Shown: piece after piece, positions 55,744 through 63,042 of the stretch | Layout of the letters: every line of letters begins with the position of its first letter | Position numbering within the stretch: the stretch's first letter is position 1 | From: a virus | Virus record (IMG/VR): IMGVR_UViG_3300031576_000039 | Coordinates: 1-64,000 of that record | Direction: 5' to 3' (one strand) | Length of the DNA stretch: 64,000 bases | The notes under the pieces: generated by a model | What the model was told of the DNA's origin: nothing | Databases searched by the model: none | The model's input: the letters and a program-made list of their open reading frames with translations, nothing else | Program-made: the position numbers and the translations under genes

Positions 55744-56018
55744 GCCGGGCGTGGCGGTGGTCCGCGGCGGACCTGATCCGCGTCCACCTCGAAGGCGCCA
55801 CCGACGAGGGGAACATGGTGCTCGACCGGGTCCAGCACCTCGGGCGCGCCCTCGCGGTCGTCCTGCCGGACCGCGTGCTGCGCCTGGAGGGCGCGTGGCG
55901 CGAGGTCGCCTCCGTGGACGAGGTGGTGTTCGTCGCGGAGGCGGACGTGGGCCACGTCGAGGTCAGGATGACGTTCGCGGAGGCCGTGCGACTGTGCGAG
56001 CGGGAGATCAAGGCGTAG
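55740..56018 (+). CDS. Small unknown protein
   Basis: 92 residues from GTG 55740 (GTGA overlap with the VWA gene). Strand-rich: DRVLRLEGAWREVASVDEVV and VEVRMTFAEAVRLCEREIKA. Possibly a small component of the MoxR-VWA module. Confidence 0.55.
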   Translation: MSRAWRWSAADLIRVHLEGATDEGNMVLDRVQHLGRALAVVLPDRVLRLEGAWREVASVDEVVFVAEADVGHVEVRMTFAEAVRLCEREIKA

Positions 56019-56022
56019 CGCG

Positions 56023-56529
56023 ATGGGCCTCATGAGCAGGAACAAGGGCAGGCGGTTCGAGCAGGTGGTCGCGCGCGCCCTGCGCCAGCGCTGGCCGGGC
56101 GCGGTGGTGCGCCGCGCCTCCCAGGCGGACCGCGCGCACCGCAGCGACGTCTACTTCGAGGGCGGCCCGGAGCTGCTCGAGCGCCTGTGGCTGGAGCTTC
56201 AGGACGCCGCGTCCCCGACCCCCGAGGACAAGCTCGACCAGGCGACGCGCGACTGCCACAGCGCGCGGGAGGCCATGCGGACCGCCGGCAAGCGGGCGGG
56301 GGAGCCGCGCCTCTACCTGCCAGTCGTGGTCTGGCACCGGCTGCGCGAGCGCGCCGCCCAGGCCACCATGGCGCTAGGGACCCTCCTCGACCTGATCGGC
56401 AGCGAGCTGCGGGACCCGCGCGCGGCGCACGCGTCGGTCGACCTGGCGACCGTCACCCTCGACATGGAGGAGTTCCTGGACCTGCTCCAGTACGTCGCCG
56501 GGGAGGCCCCGGGTGCCACTCCCTGGTAG
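56023..56529 (+). CDS. PDDEXK-like nuclease / resolvase-like protein
   Basis: 168 residues. SRNKGRRFEQVVARALRQRW, VVRRASQADRAHRSDVYFEG and LLERLWLELQDAASPTPEDK follow the order of phage PDDEXK and Hjc-like proteins: G..FE helix, R..Q....sDV, then the E-x-K strand and a conserved basic helix. The catalytic Lys appears replaced by Gln (LELQ). A C-terminal helical extension follows (VTLDMEEFLDLLQYVAGEA). Could be an inactive or variant nuclease. Confidence 0.55.
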   Translation: MGLMSRNKGRRFEQVVARALRQRWPGAVVRRASQADRAHRSDVYFEGGPELLERLWLELQDAASPTPEDKLDQATRDCHSAREAMRTAGKRAGEPRLYLPVVVWHRLRERAAQATMALGTLLDLIGSELRDPRAAHASVDLATVTLDMEEFLDLLQYVAGEAPGATPW

Positions 56530-57019
56530 TGCCGTGCTTGAGGAGCCGTCGGTCGCCGTCCTGGCCACTCTGGCCAACCTCCCGGTGGCCGTCCTGGTCG
56601 GCCTCGCGCAGATGGTGTCGTCGCCGCGCGACGCCGCCGGCTGGTCGCCGGTGCGGTCCCTACCCGAACCCATGCCGGACCACGTGCCCAGGCTGCTGAC
56701 CTTGGGGGTCCTCCAGGAGAGGAAGGTGGGCAGGGATACCTGGGTCAGCCCCACAGCGGTCACCCGCAGCGCCGCCGAGGACAGGTTCGGCAGCGTCGAG
56801 CGCGTGCGGCGCATGTCCCCGCTGGAGATCCAGCACCTGGTCGTCGGCGAGGTGCACGAGCGCGGCGTCTTCTCCGGCGGAAAGTGGCGCAGGGCGACGG
56901 ACGCCGAGTTGATGCACGCCGAGGCGAAGCTGGCCCACCTGATCATGGAGACGCGAGCGGCGGCGCCTACGCCTACGAAGTCGGCCGCCGGGCCGGGCGA
57001 ACCCGGATCGGCCGCCTAG
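56513..57019 (+). CDS. Unknown protein, last of rightward operon
   Basis: 168 residues from GTG 56513, overlapping the previous gene. Winged-helix-like pattern: VLATLANLPVAVLVGLAQMV and RLLTLGVLQERKVGRDTWVS (wing), TAVTRSAAEDRF; then a helical C-terminus ending in a Pro/Ala tail. A DNA-binding role is possible. Its end overlaps, tail to tail, the end of the leftward RlpA-like gene by 47 bases. Confidence 0.5.
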   Translation: MPLPGSAVLEEPSVAVLATLANLPVAVLVGLAQMVSSPRDAAGWSPVRSLPEPMPDHVPRLLTLGVLQERKVGRDTWVSPTAVTRSAAEDRFGSVERVRRMSPLEIQHLVVGEVHERGVFSGGKWRRATDAELMHAEAKLAHLIMETRAAAPTPTKSAAGPGEPGSAA

Positions 57020-57521
57020 GTACCTCAAGCACCCAGGCGCGCACCGGCGAGATCCCGCGCAGGCCGAGCGCGGCGTAGGTCGTGAAGGCGAGGTCCAGGA
57101 ACCCGCGCCGCACAGACCCGGGTTGGAGGCGGATCTCCACCCGCCACGCCCCACGCGGGCAGCGCCGCCGCACCATCGGCCTCGTGCACGCCCCGTAGGG
57201 CCCGCGGTCCATGACGCGGCACAGGGTGGTGCGCCCGGTGCGGACGCTCTGCACCAGGAGCACGGTCCCGCACCGGTGGGTGCGGTGGGCGCAGACGTGC
57301 ATCCCGGCCTCGACCTTGTGGTCCGGGGCGCACGCTAGGCCCTGGCCGCCCCAGCGGGAATCCCCGGGGCCCCCGTAGCGGCTGGCCCCGCCCACCTCGT
57401 CTGGTGCTCGCGCAGGCTTCGCCCAGGCGAGGTCTGGCAACCCCCGCATGAGTGGGTCCGCGACGGCTACGGAGAACTGGGCAATGACGTAGAAGGCCAG
57501 GGGAAGGATCAGGAGGGGCAT
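56973..57521 (-). CDS. RlpA-like double-psi barrel protein
   Basis: 182 residues with a hydrophobic N-terminal segment (LLILPLAFYVIAQFSVAVA) that could be a signal or anchor. The C-terminal half has VCAHRTHRCGTVLLVQSVRT followed by GRTTLCRVMDRGPYGACT, the double-psi beta-barrel pattern of RlpA and expansin-like proteins (H..LP.GT.V.V....G....V.V.DRGP), and ARRVEIRLQPG-like strands. RlpA proteins bind or cleave peptidoglycan glycans without stem peptides. It lies beside lysin and holin genes, so a lysis accessory role is likely. Confidence 0.6.
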   Translation of the reverse strand: MPLLILPLAFYVIAQFSVAVADPLMRGLPDLAWAKPARAPDEVGGASRYGGPGDSRWGGQGLACAPDHKVEAGMHVCAHRTHRCGTVLLVQSVRTGRTTLCRVMDRGPYGACTRPMVRRRCPRGAWRVEIRLQPGSVRRGFLDLAFTTYAALGLRGISPVRAWVLEVPRRPIRVRPARRPTS

Positions 57522-57545
57522 CCGCGGACCATCGCACGGGCGGCC

Positions 57546-57884
57546 CTACGAGGCGTCCCCGTCGCGCACGAACCCGTGCCACCCGCACGGCGCGCCCTGG
57601 AGAAGCACGCTGGCAGCACCCGGTCCCACGAAGCTGAGGTCGTCGATCGTGGTGCCGCTAGGGACCCAGCGACCCGGCTTCGGGTCTAGGTCGTCCGGCA
57701 CCTTGCCGACGAACCAGCACAGGACGCTGTGCGCGCCGACCTTGGTGCCGAGCGTCTTGACGCAGCCTGGGCAGATGAACAGCAAACCGTCGGCCTCAGC
57801 GACGGTGTCGACGTGGACGTAATGCTCCTCATCGCCGACGCGCTCGTAGCGGACGAGTCGGGCGTCGAGATCGCGGAGTCTCAC
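57546..57884 (-). CDS. DUF6527-family protein
   Basis: 112 residues. LLFICPGCVKTLGTKVGAHS, VLCWF, KPGRWVPSGTTIDDLSFVG and GWHGFVRDGD match the DUF6527 pattern, a small phage protein family with one CxxC and a conserved GWHG end. Function unknown; often near lysis genes. Confidence 0.65.
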   Translation of the reverse strand: MRLRDLDARLVRYERVGDEEHYVHVDTVAEADGLLFICPGCVKTLGTKVGAHSVLCWFVGKVPDDLDPKPGRWVPSGTTIDDLSFVGPGAASVLLQGAPCGWHGFVRDGDAS

Positions 57885-57891
57885 TCACGTC

Positions 57892-58695
57892 CTAGACAGG
57901 GACCCGACTGTGGGTGAACTCCAGGTGCATCGGGTCTTGGTAACCACCCTGCCACCGCCCGCCCCACGAGAACCCGCACGACTCGAACGCCTCGACGAAC
58001 GCGCGCGGCACCCCGTTGGGCCACCGCTCGTTCCACTCCTGGGTCCACGGCTCCGGTCCGTCCCCGTGCTCGTAGTCCTCGCTGGTGTTGTCGTCGTAGG
58101 GGTTGACGTCTACGGCGATCCCCCACGAGTGGAGCGACAGCGGCAGGTTCGCCTTGTGGCGGATGTGCCGGAACACGAACCCGCCCGCGACGCGGACCAC
58201 GTAGTTGGGCGCCGAGAGGCGCGCGCGCCGGAACGCCTCGCGCATGTACGGTTCGACAAGACGGTGGCACTTGAAGTAGTACCTCGCTGGGATCTCAGGG
58301 ATCGCGCCGGTGCCGTGCAGCTCGACGATGTTCGCGCGCTCCCACGCCGGGTCTGCCCGGTCAAGCTTCTGCCCCGGGTCGCCGAACATCTTGACCACCT
58401 CGACGCGGCTGCGCGGCGAGCGCTCGAGTGGCCCGTCGAACGGGGCCCACGGTCCGACCGTGCCGAGAGCCGGCGGCCCCGGGATCGGCGGCAGCGAGGC
58501 CGGCGCGAGTGTCGCGAGCGTGGCGTCGAGGGCGGCCTCTAGCGCGGAGTCGTACTTGCCGCTCGCCGGTAGCCCGCGCTTCTCCTGGGCCTCCGAGAGC
58601 ACCAGGGCAATCCGGCGCTGCGTGTTCGGCTTGAGGTCGCGTAGGCCGAGGTACCTCGCGTTGTGAGCAACTGCGTCGTCGAGGTCGAGCGTCAT
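57892..58695 (-). CDS. M15 peptidase endolysin
   Basis: 267 residues from ATG 58695. Residues 1-70 are a helical, peptidoglycan-binding-like segment (NTQRRIALVLSEAQEKRGLP). The catalytic domain shows FRHIRHKANLPLSLHSWGIA (SxHxxGxAvD), VDVNPYDDNTSEDYEHG, and FSWGGRWQGGYQDPMHLEF (the second zinc His in the DPMH motif). M15 VanY/L-alanyl-D-glutamate type peptidases cut cell-wall cross-links. Followed on the same message by SNase and holin genes upstream. Confidence 0.85.
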   Translation of the reverse strand: MTLDLDDAVAHNARYLGLRDLKPNTQRRIALVLSEAQEKRGLPASGKYDSALEAALDATLATLAPASLPPIPGPPALGTVGPWAPFDGPLERSPRSRVEVVKMFGDPGQKLDRADPAWERANIVELHGTGAIPEIPARYYFKCHRLVEPYMREAFRRARLSAPNYVVRVAGGFVFRHIRHKANLPLSLHSWGIAVDVNPYDDNTSEDYEHGDGPEPWTQEWNERWPNGVPRAFVEAFESCGFSWGGRWQGGYQDPMHLEFTHSRVPV

Positions 58696-59105
58696 GCCCG
58701 AGATCGTACCTCCGCGAGGCCGACGATCACCAGTTCCTCGTTCGCGCATCGCTCCGCGCCCGTCTCGTCCTCGGTCCAGTAGACCCGAGCGAGCCACCGG
58801 CCGAAGTGGTCGGGGTCCTTGGCCGTCTCGATCCGCAACGGCCATCGGCCGAGGTTGGCCACCTCCTTGACCGCGGTCGGGCACAGCCACGAGGCGAGCT
58901 GCGCCTTGGACTCCGCCGCCGCCGCACGCTCGACGGCGCTGGCTGAGCGCACCTCCGGGGCGTCTACGCCGAGCAGCCGGAACCGGCACTGGCCGAGCTG
59001 GTGGAAGCCCAGGTCCACCAGCAGGTCCACGGTGTCACCGTCGACCACGCGCAGGCACTGCGCACGGAAGCTGCCCGTGGGGTAGGCGTAGGCCCGCACA
59101 GTCAC
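58692..59105 (-). CDS. Staphylococcal-nuclease-like protein
   Basis: 137 residues from GTG 59105. AQCLRVVDGDTVDLLVDLGF, CRFRLLGVDAPEVRSASAVE and GRWLARVYW match SNase homologues: VvDGDT start, R..giDaPE, and the W-G-R-xLa-v block. It may degrade host DNA or trim exposed nucleic acid in the envelope. Coupled to lysin by four bases and to the holin gene upstream. Confidence 0.75.
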   Translation of the reverse strand: MTVRAYAYPTGSFRAQCLRVVDGDTVDLLVDLGFHQLGQCRFRLLGVDAPEVRSASAVERAAAAESKAQLASWLCPTAVKEVANLGRWPLRIETAKDPDHFGRWLARVYWTEDETGAERCANEELVIVGLAEVRSRA

Positions 59106-59617
59106 CCACCTGCGCGGCCTGGGGCCGCGTCGCGGGCGCCATCAGCCCGCCGCGACGCCCCGAGGCGCCCCAGGATCACCTTGCGGATCTCGTCCGCCGC
59201 CCTCTTGCGGTCGGCCTTGGAGAAGCCCACGCGGTCGAGCAGCTCTGTGGCGCGCTGCACAGCGTCTCTCTCCTTGAGTTCCCCAGCGTAGGTGTTGCCG
59301 GCCTTCACCGCCTTGTGCGCCAGCTCCTCCACGTAGTGGATCGCCTCCTGCGCGATCTTCTGGAGGACGCCGTGGCTCTCGGCGTACCGCACGTACTTCG
59401 CCGTCTCCTTGCGGTGGCCCAGCCAGCCCCAAAGCCTCGTTCCGAGGGCCGAGATCCCGGCTACCAGGGTCCCGACCAGCAGCTTGTTCAGGGCGTCGCC
59501 GAGGTCGTCGCTGCCGGCTGGCCCGGCGGCCCCGGCGGCCAGCGCGGTGGCGGGGAGTAGCAGGATCGCGCAGAGCAGCAGGATCGCGCAGAGCACCGCG
59601 GTGCATAGTGGTCGCAT
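59102..59617 (-). CDS. LLH-type holin
   Basis: 171 residues. Hydrophobic N-terminus (LLLPATALAAGAAGPAG after a CAILLL repeat) and a second membrane segment (LLVGTLVAGISALGTRLWGW). The C-terminal IAQEAIHYVEELAHKAVKAG and ELLDRVGFSKADRKRAADEI match the soluble part of phage LL-H-like holins. Holins open the membrane to release the lysin. The N-terminus carries a tandem duplication. Confidence 0.7.
   Translation of the reverse strand: MRPLCTAVLCAILLLCAILLLPATALAAGAAGPAGSDDLGDALNKLLVGTLVAGISALGTRLWGWLGHRKETAKYVRYAESHGVLQKIAQEAIHYVEELAHKAVKAGNTYAGELKERDAVQRATELLDRVGFSKADRKRAADEIRKVILGRLGASRRADGARDAAPGRAGG
59559..59594. repeat. 18-base tandem repeat (2 copies)
   Basis: Perfect units 59559-59576 and 59577-59594 encode the repeated CAILLL-type element in the first membrane segment of the holin. 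The frame is preserved. Confidence 0.85.
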
Positions 59618-59650
59618 GCGGCCGAGCGTACGCCGGGGGTGGCGCGGTGT

Positions 59651-59896
59651 CTACGGTCGCGGCTTGCTGGCGGCGGGTACCGGCGCCGACCTAGAGATCG
59701 ACCGGGCCCTCTGCGTGGTCTTCCGGAGTTCCTCGACGTGCTGCACCAGGCTCGGCTCGTCGACGTCGAACTCGTCGGCCGGGATGCCGCTGAGGCTGTC
59801 CAGCGACGCGTCGATGGCCGTGATGTCGTCGTCGACCATCCGCTCACAGGCGGCGATCGAGTCCTCGATCTCACTCGGGAGGGGTGTCGTCGCCAT
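59651..59896 (-). CDS. Small acidic unknown protein
   Basis: 81 residues. Acidic helices (DSIAACERMVDDDITAIDAS and EPSLVQHVEELRKTTQRARS). Overlaps the next gene upstream by 26 bases. It lies between membrane genes of the lysis block; function unknown. Confidence 0.5.
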   Translation of the reverse strand: MATTPLPSEIEDSIAACERMVDDDITAIDASLDSLSGIPADEFDVDEPSLVQHVEELRKTTQRARSISRSAPVPAASKPRP

Positions 59897-60167
59897 TGGT
59901 CCTCCTCTTCTTCTGGACGGACTCCACCAGCTCGTGGGCCTTCGCCGACTGTCTCTCGATGAGCTTCACGAAGCGGTCGTTCAGGTCCCCGAGCTGCCGC
60001 TGGTGCTCCTCGGCGACTACCTGCGCCGCCACCTCGTGCGCGTCCCTCGTCGCGTGGTGCGCCCGCTCGGCCCCCCGCGCGCGCAACTCCGCCCAGCCGG
60101 CCCACAGGCCGAGGGGTCCCCAGCCGGCGAGGAGCTTGAGCCATACGGGCCAGTCGAGTGGATCCAT
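59871..60167 (-). CDS. Membrane-anchored coiled-coil protein (spanin-like)
   Basis: 98 residues. One N-terminal membrane segment (PVWLKLLAGWGPLGLWAGWA) followed by a coiled coil (AAQVVAEEHQRQLGDLNDRF to about 85). This is the layout of an i-spanin or an accessory holin. No lipoprotein o-spanin is visible beside it. Confidence 0.5.
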   Translation of the reverse strand: MDPLDWPVWLKLLAGWGPLGLWAGWAELRARGAERAHHATRDAHEVAAQVVAEEHQRQLGDLNDRFVKLIERQSAKAHELVESVQKKRRTNGDDTPPE

Positions 60168-60197
60168 GGGGGTACAGGGATGGTAGTACGGGCGCCG

Positions 60198-60623
60198 TCA
60201 CGGCGGAGGGTTCGTGGGCAGCGGCAGGGCCGCGGCGCGGACCCCGAGGTCCAGGTAGGACGGGCCGACCACCTGCTTGCTCGCGCCCGCCCTGCGCGCC
60301 CACACGTCGAAGACGTGGAGGCCACCCAGGTCCCGGGTGTCGGTGGAGGCCACCTGGAACAGGTACGACCCGGCGGACAGCTTCGTCGCCAGCTTGGAGA
60401 ACGCCGGCTGGGCGACGAGCTGCGAGCGCACGGAGAGGACCATCTGGTCAGTCCCCGCGAGGTTCAGGTCGACTGGGAGGCCGAAGTGGTCCACCAGATT
60501 GACCTGGACGGAGAAGTCGGTGCCCGAGGCGACCGCGATCGGCGTCGCCGTGACGGCCGTCGCCGCGGACCCGGCGATCGGTTCGCCGTCGCGGAATACC
60601 CCCCTGATGACGAAGTCGGCCAC
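60198..60623 (-). CDS. Small virion-associated protein
   Basis: 141 residues. Beta-rich (DFSVQVNLVDHFGLPVDLNL, LSAGSYLFQVASTDTRDL), Pro-tailed (ALPLPTNPPP). The HVFDVWAR segment and order after a large baseplate-like gene suggest an appendage component. No family recognised. Confidence 0.5.
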   Translation of the reverse strand: MADFVIRGVFRDGEPIAGSAATAVTATPIAVASGTDFSVQVNLVDHFGLPVDLNLAGTDQMVLSVRSQLVAQPAFSKLATKLSAGSYLFQVASTDTRDLGGLHVFDVWARRAGASKQVVGPSYLDLGVRAAALPLPTNPPP

Positions 60624-60633
60624 GGTTGCCTCC

Positions 60634-61866
60634 TCAGGTGAATCGCCCGAGTCGCGGGGTGTACCTGTACTGGATCGAGCCGACCCGCAAGTTGGCGGCG
60701 TTCCCGGCGATCTCCAGGCGGAACGTCTTGAACGACGCGGCCTCGGTCGCGGCGAACGGGGTCACCTCTGACACTATCCAGGAGGCCGGGGGGTCCGTCA
60801 CCGTGATCCCCGCGATCTGCACCTCAGCGCCCGCCGAGTCGAAGGAGAAGACGCGGGCCGCCGTGATGTCGGCGACGCCGTCCCCGAAGCGGAAGAACGC
60901 CACCCCAGTGAGGACGGATTTCACGGGCAACGCCAGCGGAAAACGGGCGAGGCACGCTCCCGTGGACAGCAGGTACCCAGACGAGAACGAGAACCCCGAC
61001 AGGTCGAACGCCTGGAACGGGTGGATCTGGACCACCTCCTCGACCGTGGCCCCGTCCGCGTCGGACCCGTCGATCGCCCAGCGGTAGGTACCGCCACCGA
61101 CTGATACCACGCGACCGATCCTCCGCTGATAGACGCTACCGTTGGGGTTGGCGAGCGGGAGGCCGGTGCTTCCGGCGAACACAGGGGTGCCGACCGCGGG
61201 CGAACCCGGGGCCGTTGACTCCACGAGGCCACGCACCCGGACCAGCCCCACCTTCGCCGTCGTCCACGAACCCCCGTCCGCAGCGCCCACAGTGACGCCG
61301 AGCGTCCCTGTCACGTGGGTAGCAACCGTGGCCAGCGCTGCGGAGACTCCCAGCAGGCGTTCTTCGCCCGGGAGGCCGGTCTTGATCGTCGACTCGTCGA
61401 CGAACCTCACGATGGTCCCAGGCGTGAGGGTGCCGCCGGACGCGTTGCGGCACGCGAGGACGCCGGAGTCCCCGGCGACGCTGTCGAGCCGCTGGAGCGC
61501 GGCGTTGACGTGCGGCTTCCAGCCCTTCACGAGGTCGGCCTGGATCGTCTCCTGCGCCGCCGGCACGCGGAGGAAGCTCTTGAACTGCCGCACGGCGGCC
61601 ACCTTGCGGTCGACCGCCTCGGACGTGAGGCCGAGGTTGACCACGAGCTGGAGCAGGTACGTCCCCTCCTTCTTCGGCGTGAAGGTCGGGTTCTCGATCG
61701 CCGTCGCGGACAGCGCGTCGGCGGGACCCTCGGGCTGGTCGATGATGGTCCAGGTATACGTGGTCTCACCGCCGACGTCGGCGTTCGACAGCTGGACGAG
61801 CGTGTTGATCGGCAGGTCCGTGTTGGACGCCGCGATCCCGTTCACCTCGATGTTGGCTGCCGGCAT
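60634..61866 (-). CDS. Ig-like virion protein
   Basis: 410 residues. Residues 1-90 resemble a PKD/Ig-like fold (YTWTIIDQPEGPADALSATA, FTPKKEGTYLLQLVVNLG). The middle has GGTLTPGTIVRFVDESTIKT and GLPGEERLLGVSAALATV, typical of phage appendage beta domains, and the end AASFKTFRLEIAGNAANLRV is jelly-roll-like. Probably part of the baseplate or fibre network in the tail region. Confidence 0.55.
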   Translation of the reverse strand: MPAANIEVNGIAASNTDLPINTLVQLSNADVGGETTYTWTIIDQPEGPADALSATAIENPTFTPKKEGTYLLQLVVNLGLTSEAVDRKVAAVRQFKSFLRVPAAQETIQADLVKGWKPHVNAALQRLDSVAGDSGVLACRNASGGTLTPGTIVRFVDESTIKTGLPGEERLLGVSAALATVATHVTGTLGVTVGAADGGSWTTAKVGLVRVRGLVESTAPGSPAVGTPVFAGSTGLPLANPNGSVYQRRIGRVVSVGGGTYRWAIDGSDADGATVEEVVQIHPFQAFDLSGFSFSSGYLLSTGACLARFPLALPVKSVLTGVAFFRFGDGVADITAARVFSFDSAGAEVQIAGITVTDPPASWIVSEVTPFAATEAASFKTFRLEIAGNAANLRVGSIQYRYTPRLGRFT

Positions 61867-61878
61867 GGTTCACCCCGC

Positions 61879-63039
61879 TCAGTAGTGCAGGTGGCCGGCG
61901 ATGGTGTAGCGCATATCCTCCAGCGCCGCGTTGGTGTTGTTCGTCGTCGCGCCCGACTGGAACCGCGCGCGGGCGAACGAGTGCCACGTCTGCGTGGTCT
62001 GGCCCACGCTGATCGGCGGCACTGCCGCCGCCAGCTCGGTCTGGACGCCGACGGTCGCGGAGAGCAGGGCGGGTTCGCCACCGCTCTGGTACCCGCTGAC
62101 CGCCTCGTTGATGCCGATCAGCGTGTTGGCGTACCCGTTGACGTCCATCGTCCCGCCGAGCATCTCGCCACCGACGACGTAGAACTCGATCTCGCCGCGC
62201 GTGGCGCCGGGTCCGAGTTGCACCGCGGCCACCTGGACGCCCGTCGGTGCCTCGATCCCGAGCGCCGTGATGATCGGGGACCCGCCGTTGTACTGGAGGC
62301 GCCACTGCCCAGAGAACGGGACCATCCCGCCGGGGTAGAGGAGCGGCCTGCGGTCGACGAGGTCGGCGGTGCCGATGGACGCCACGGCGGAGCCCACCCG
62401 GATTTCTGCGACCTTGATGTACCCGGCGGTCGTCGGTGGCACGACGCCTGGGTTCGCGGAGACGCCGACCTTGTAGGATAGAGCCGCGGTGGAGATGGCC
62501 GGCGCGTTGACGGTGCCCGCCGACCCGGCGAGGGCAAAGGCCAGCGTCTTGTTCAGGCTGTTCGGCGAGAACGTCCCGGAGGGAGGGTCGAGGACCTGAC
62601 GCGACAGCGGGTTTCCGAGCACGCGGTTGACGCGCACCTCGACGATGTCGATCCGCGTGTTGGGCCCGGCGGGCGCCGCCGGCACGGCGAAGGTCACGTC
62701 GGCGAGCAGCGGCAGCGGCTTGTAGCTCTCGAGGTCCGACAGGCCGACCACCCCGCCGATGGCCGCCGGCACGTCGGCGGGCACGTCGGTGAACCCGAGC
62801 CCAGCCTTGACCACCACCTGCATCGCCACCGGCGAGACCGGGACGACGCGGAGCCCGTTGCCGACGAACCCCGTCACGCGCTCGGGCGCCTCGGACCCGA
62901 ACGAGGTCCGGCGCGCGAGCGCCTCGTACAGGTAGCGCCGCACGGAGCGGTCGAGCTGGGACTCGGCCTGGTTGACGTCGACCGCCAGCGGCTTCTCTAG
63001 CGGGTACAGCACGGTGCGGTCGAAGGGTTGGTCTGGCAT
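61879..63039 (-). CDS. Baseplate or fibre-associated protein
   Basis: 386 residues. N-terminal LYPLEKPLAVDVNQAESQLD followed by RSVRRYLYEALARRT, then VDIVEVRVNR-type strands (RIDIVEVRVNRVLGNPLSRQ), AEIRVGSAVASIGTADLVDR and a C-terminal beta domain. The PLAVDVNQAESQLDRSVR opening recurs in large-phage baseplate proteins as far as I recall, but no formal family is assigned. Ends 12 bases before its downstream neighbour. Confidence 0.55.
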   Translation of the reverse strand: MPDQPFDRTVLYPLEKPLAVDVNQAESQLDRSVRRYLYEALARRTSFGSEAPERVTGFVGNGLRVVPVSPVAMQVVVKAGLGFTDVPADVPAAIGGVVGLSDLESYKPLPLLADVTFAVPAAPAGPNTRIDIVEVRVNRVLGNPLSRQVLDPPSGTFSPNSLNKTLAFALAGSAGTVNAPAISTAALSYKVGVSANPGVVPPTTAGYIKVAEIRVGSAVASIGTADLVDRRPLLYPGGMVPFSGQWRLQYNGGSPIITALGIEAPTGVQVAAVQLGPGATRGEIEFYVVGGEMLGGTMDVNGYANTLIGINEAVSGYQSGGEPALLSATVGVQTELAAAVPPISVGQTTQTWHSFARARFQSGATTNNTNAALEDMRYTIAGHLHY

Positions 63040-63042
63040 GGG

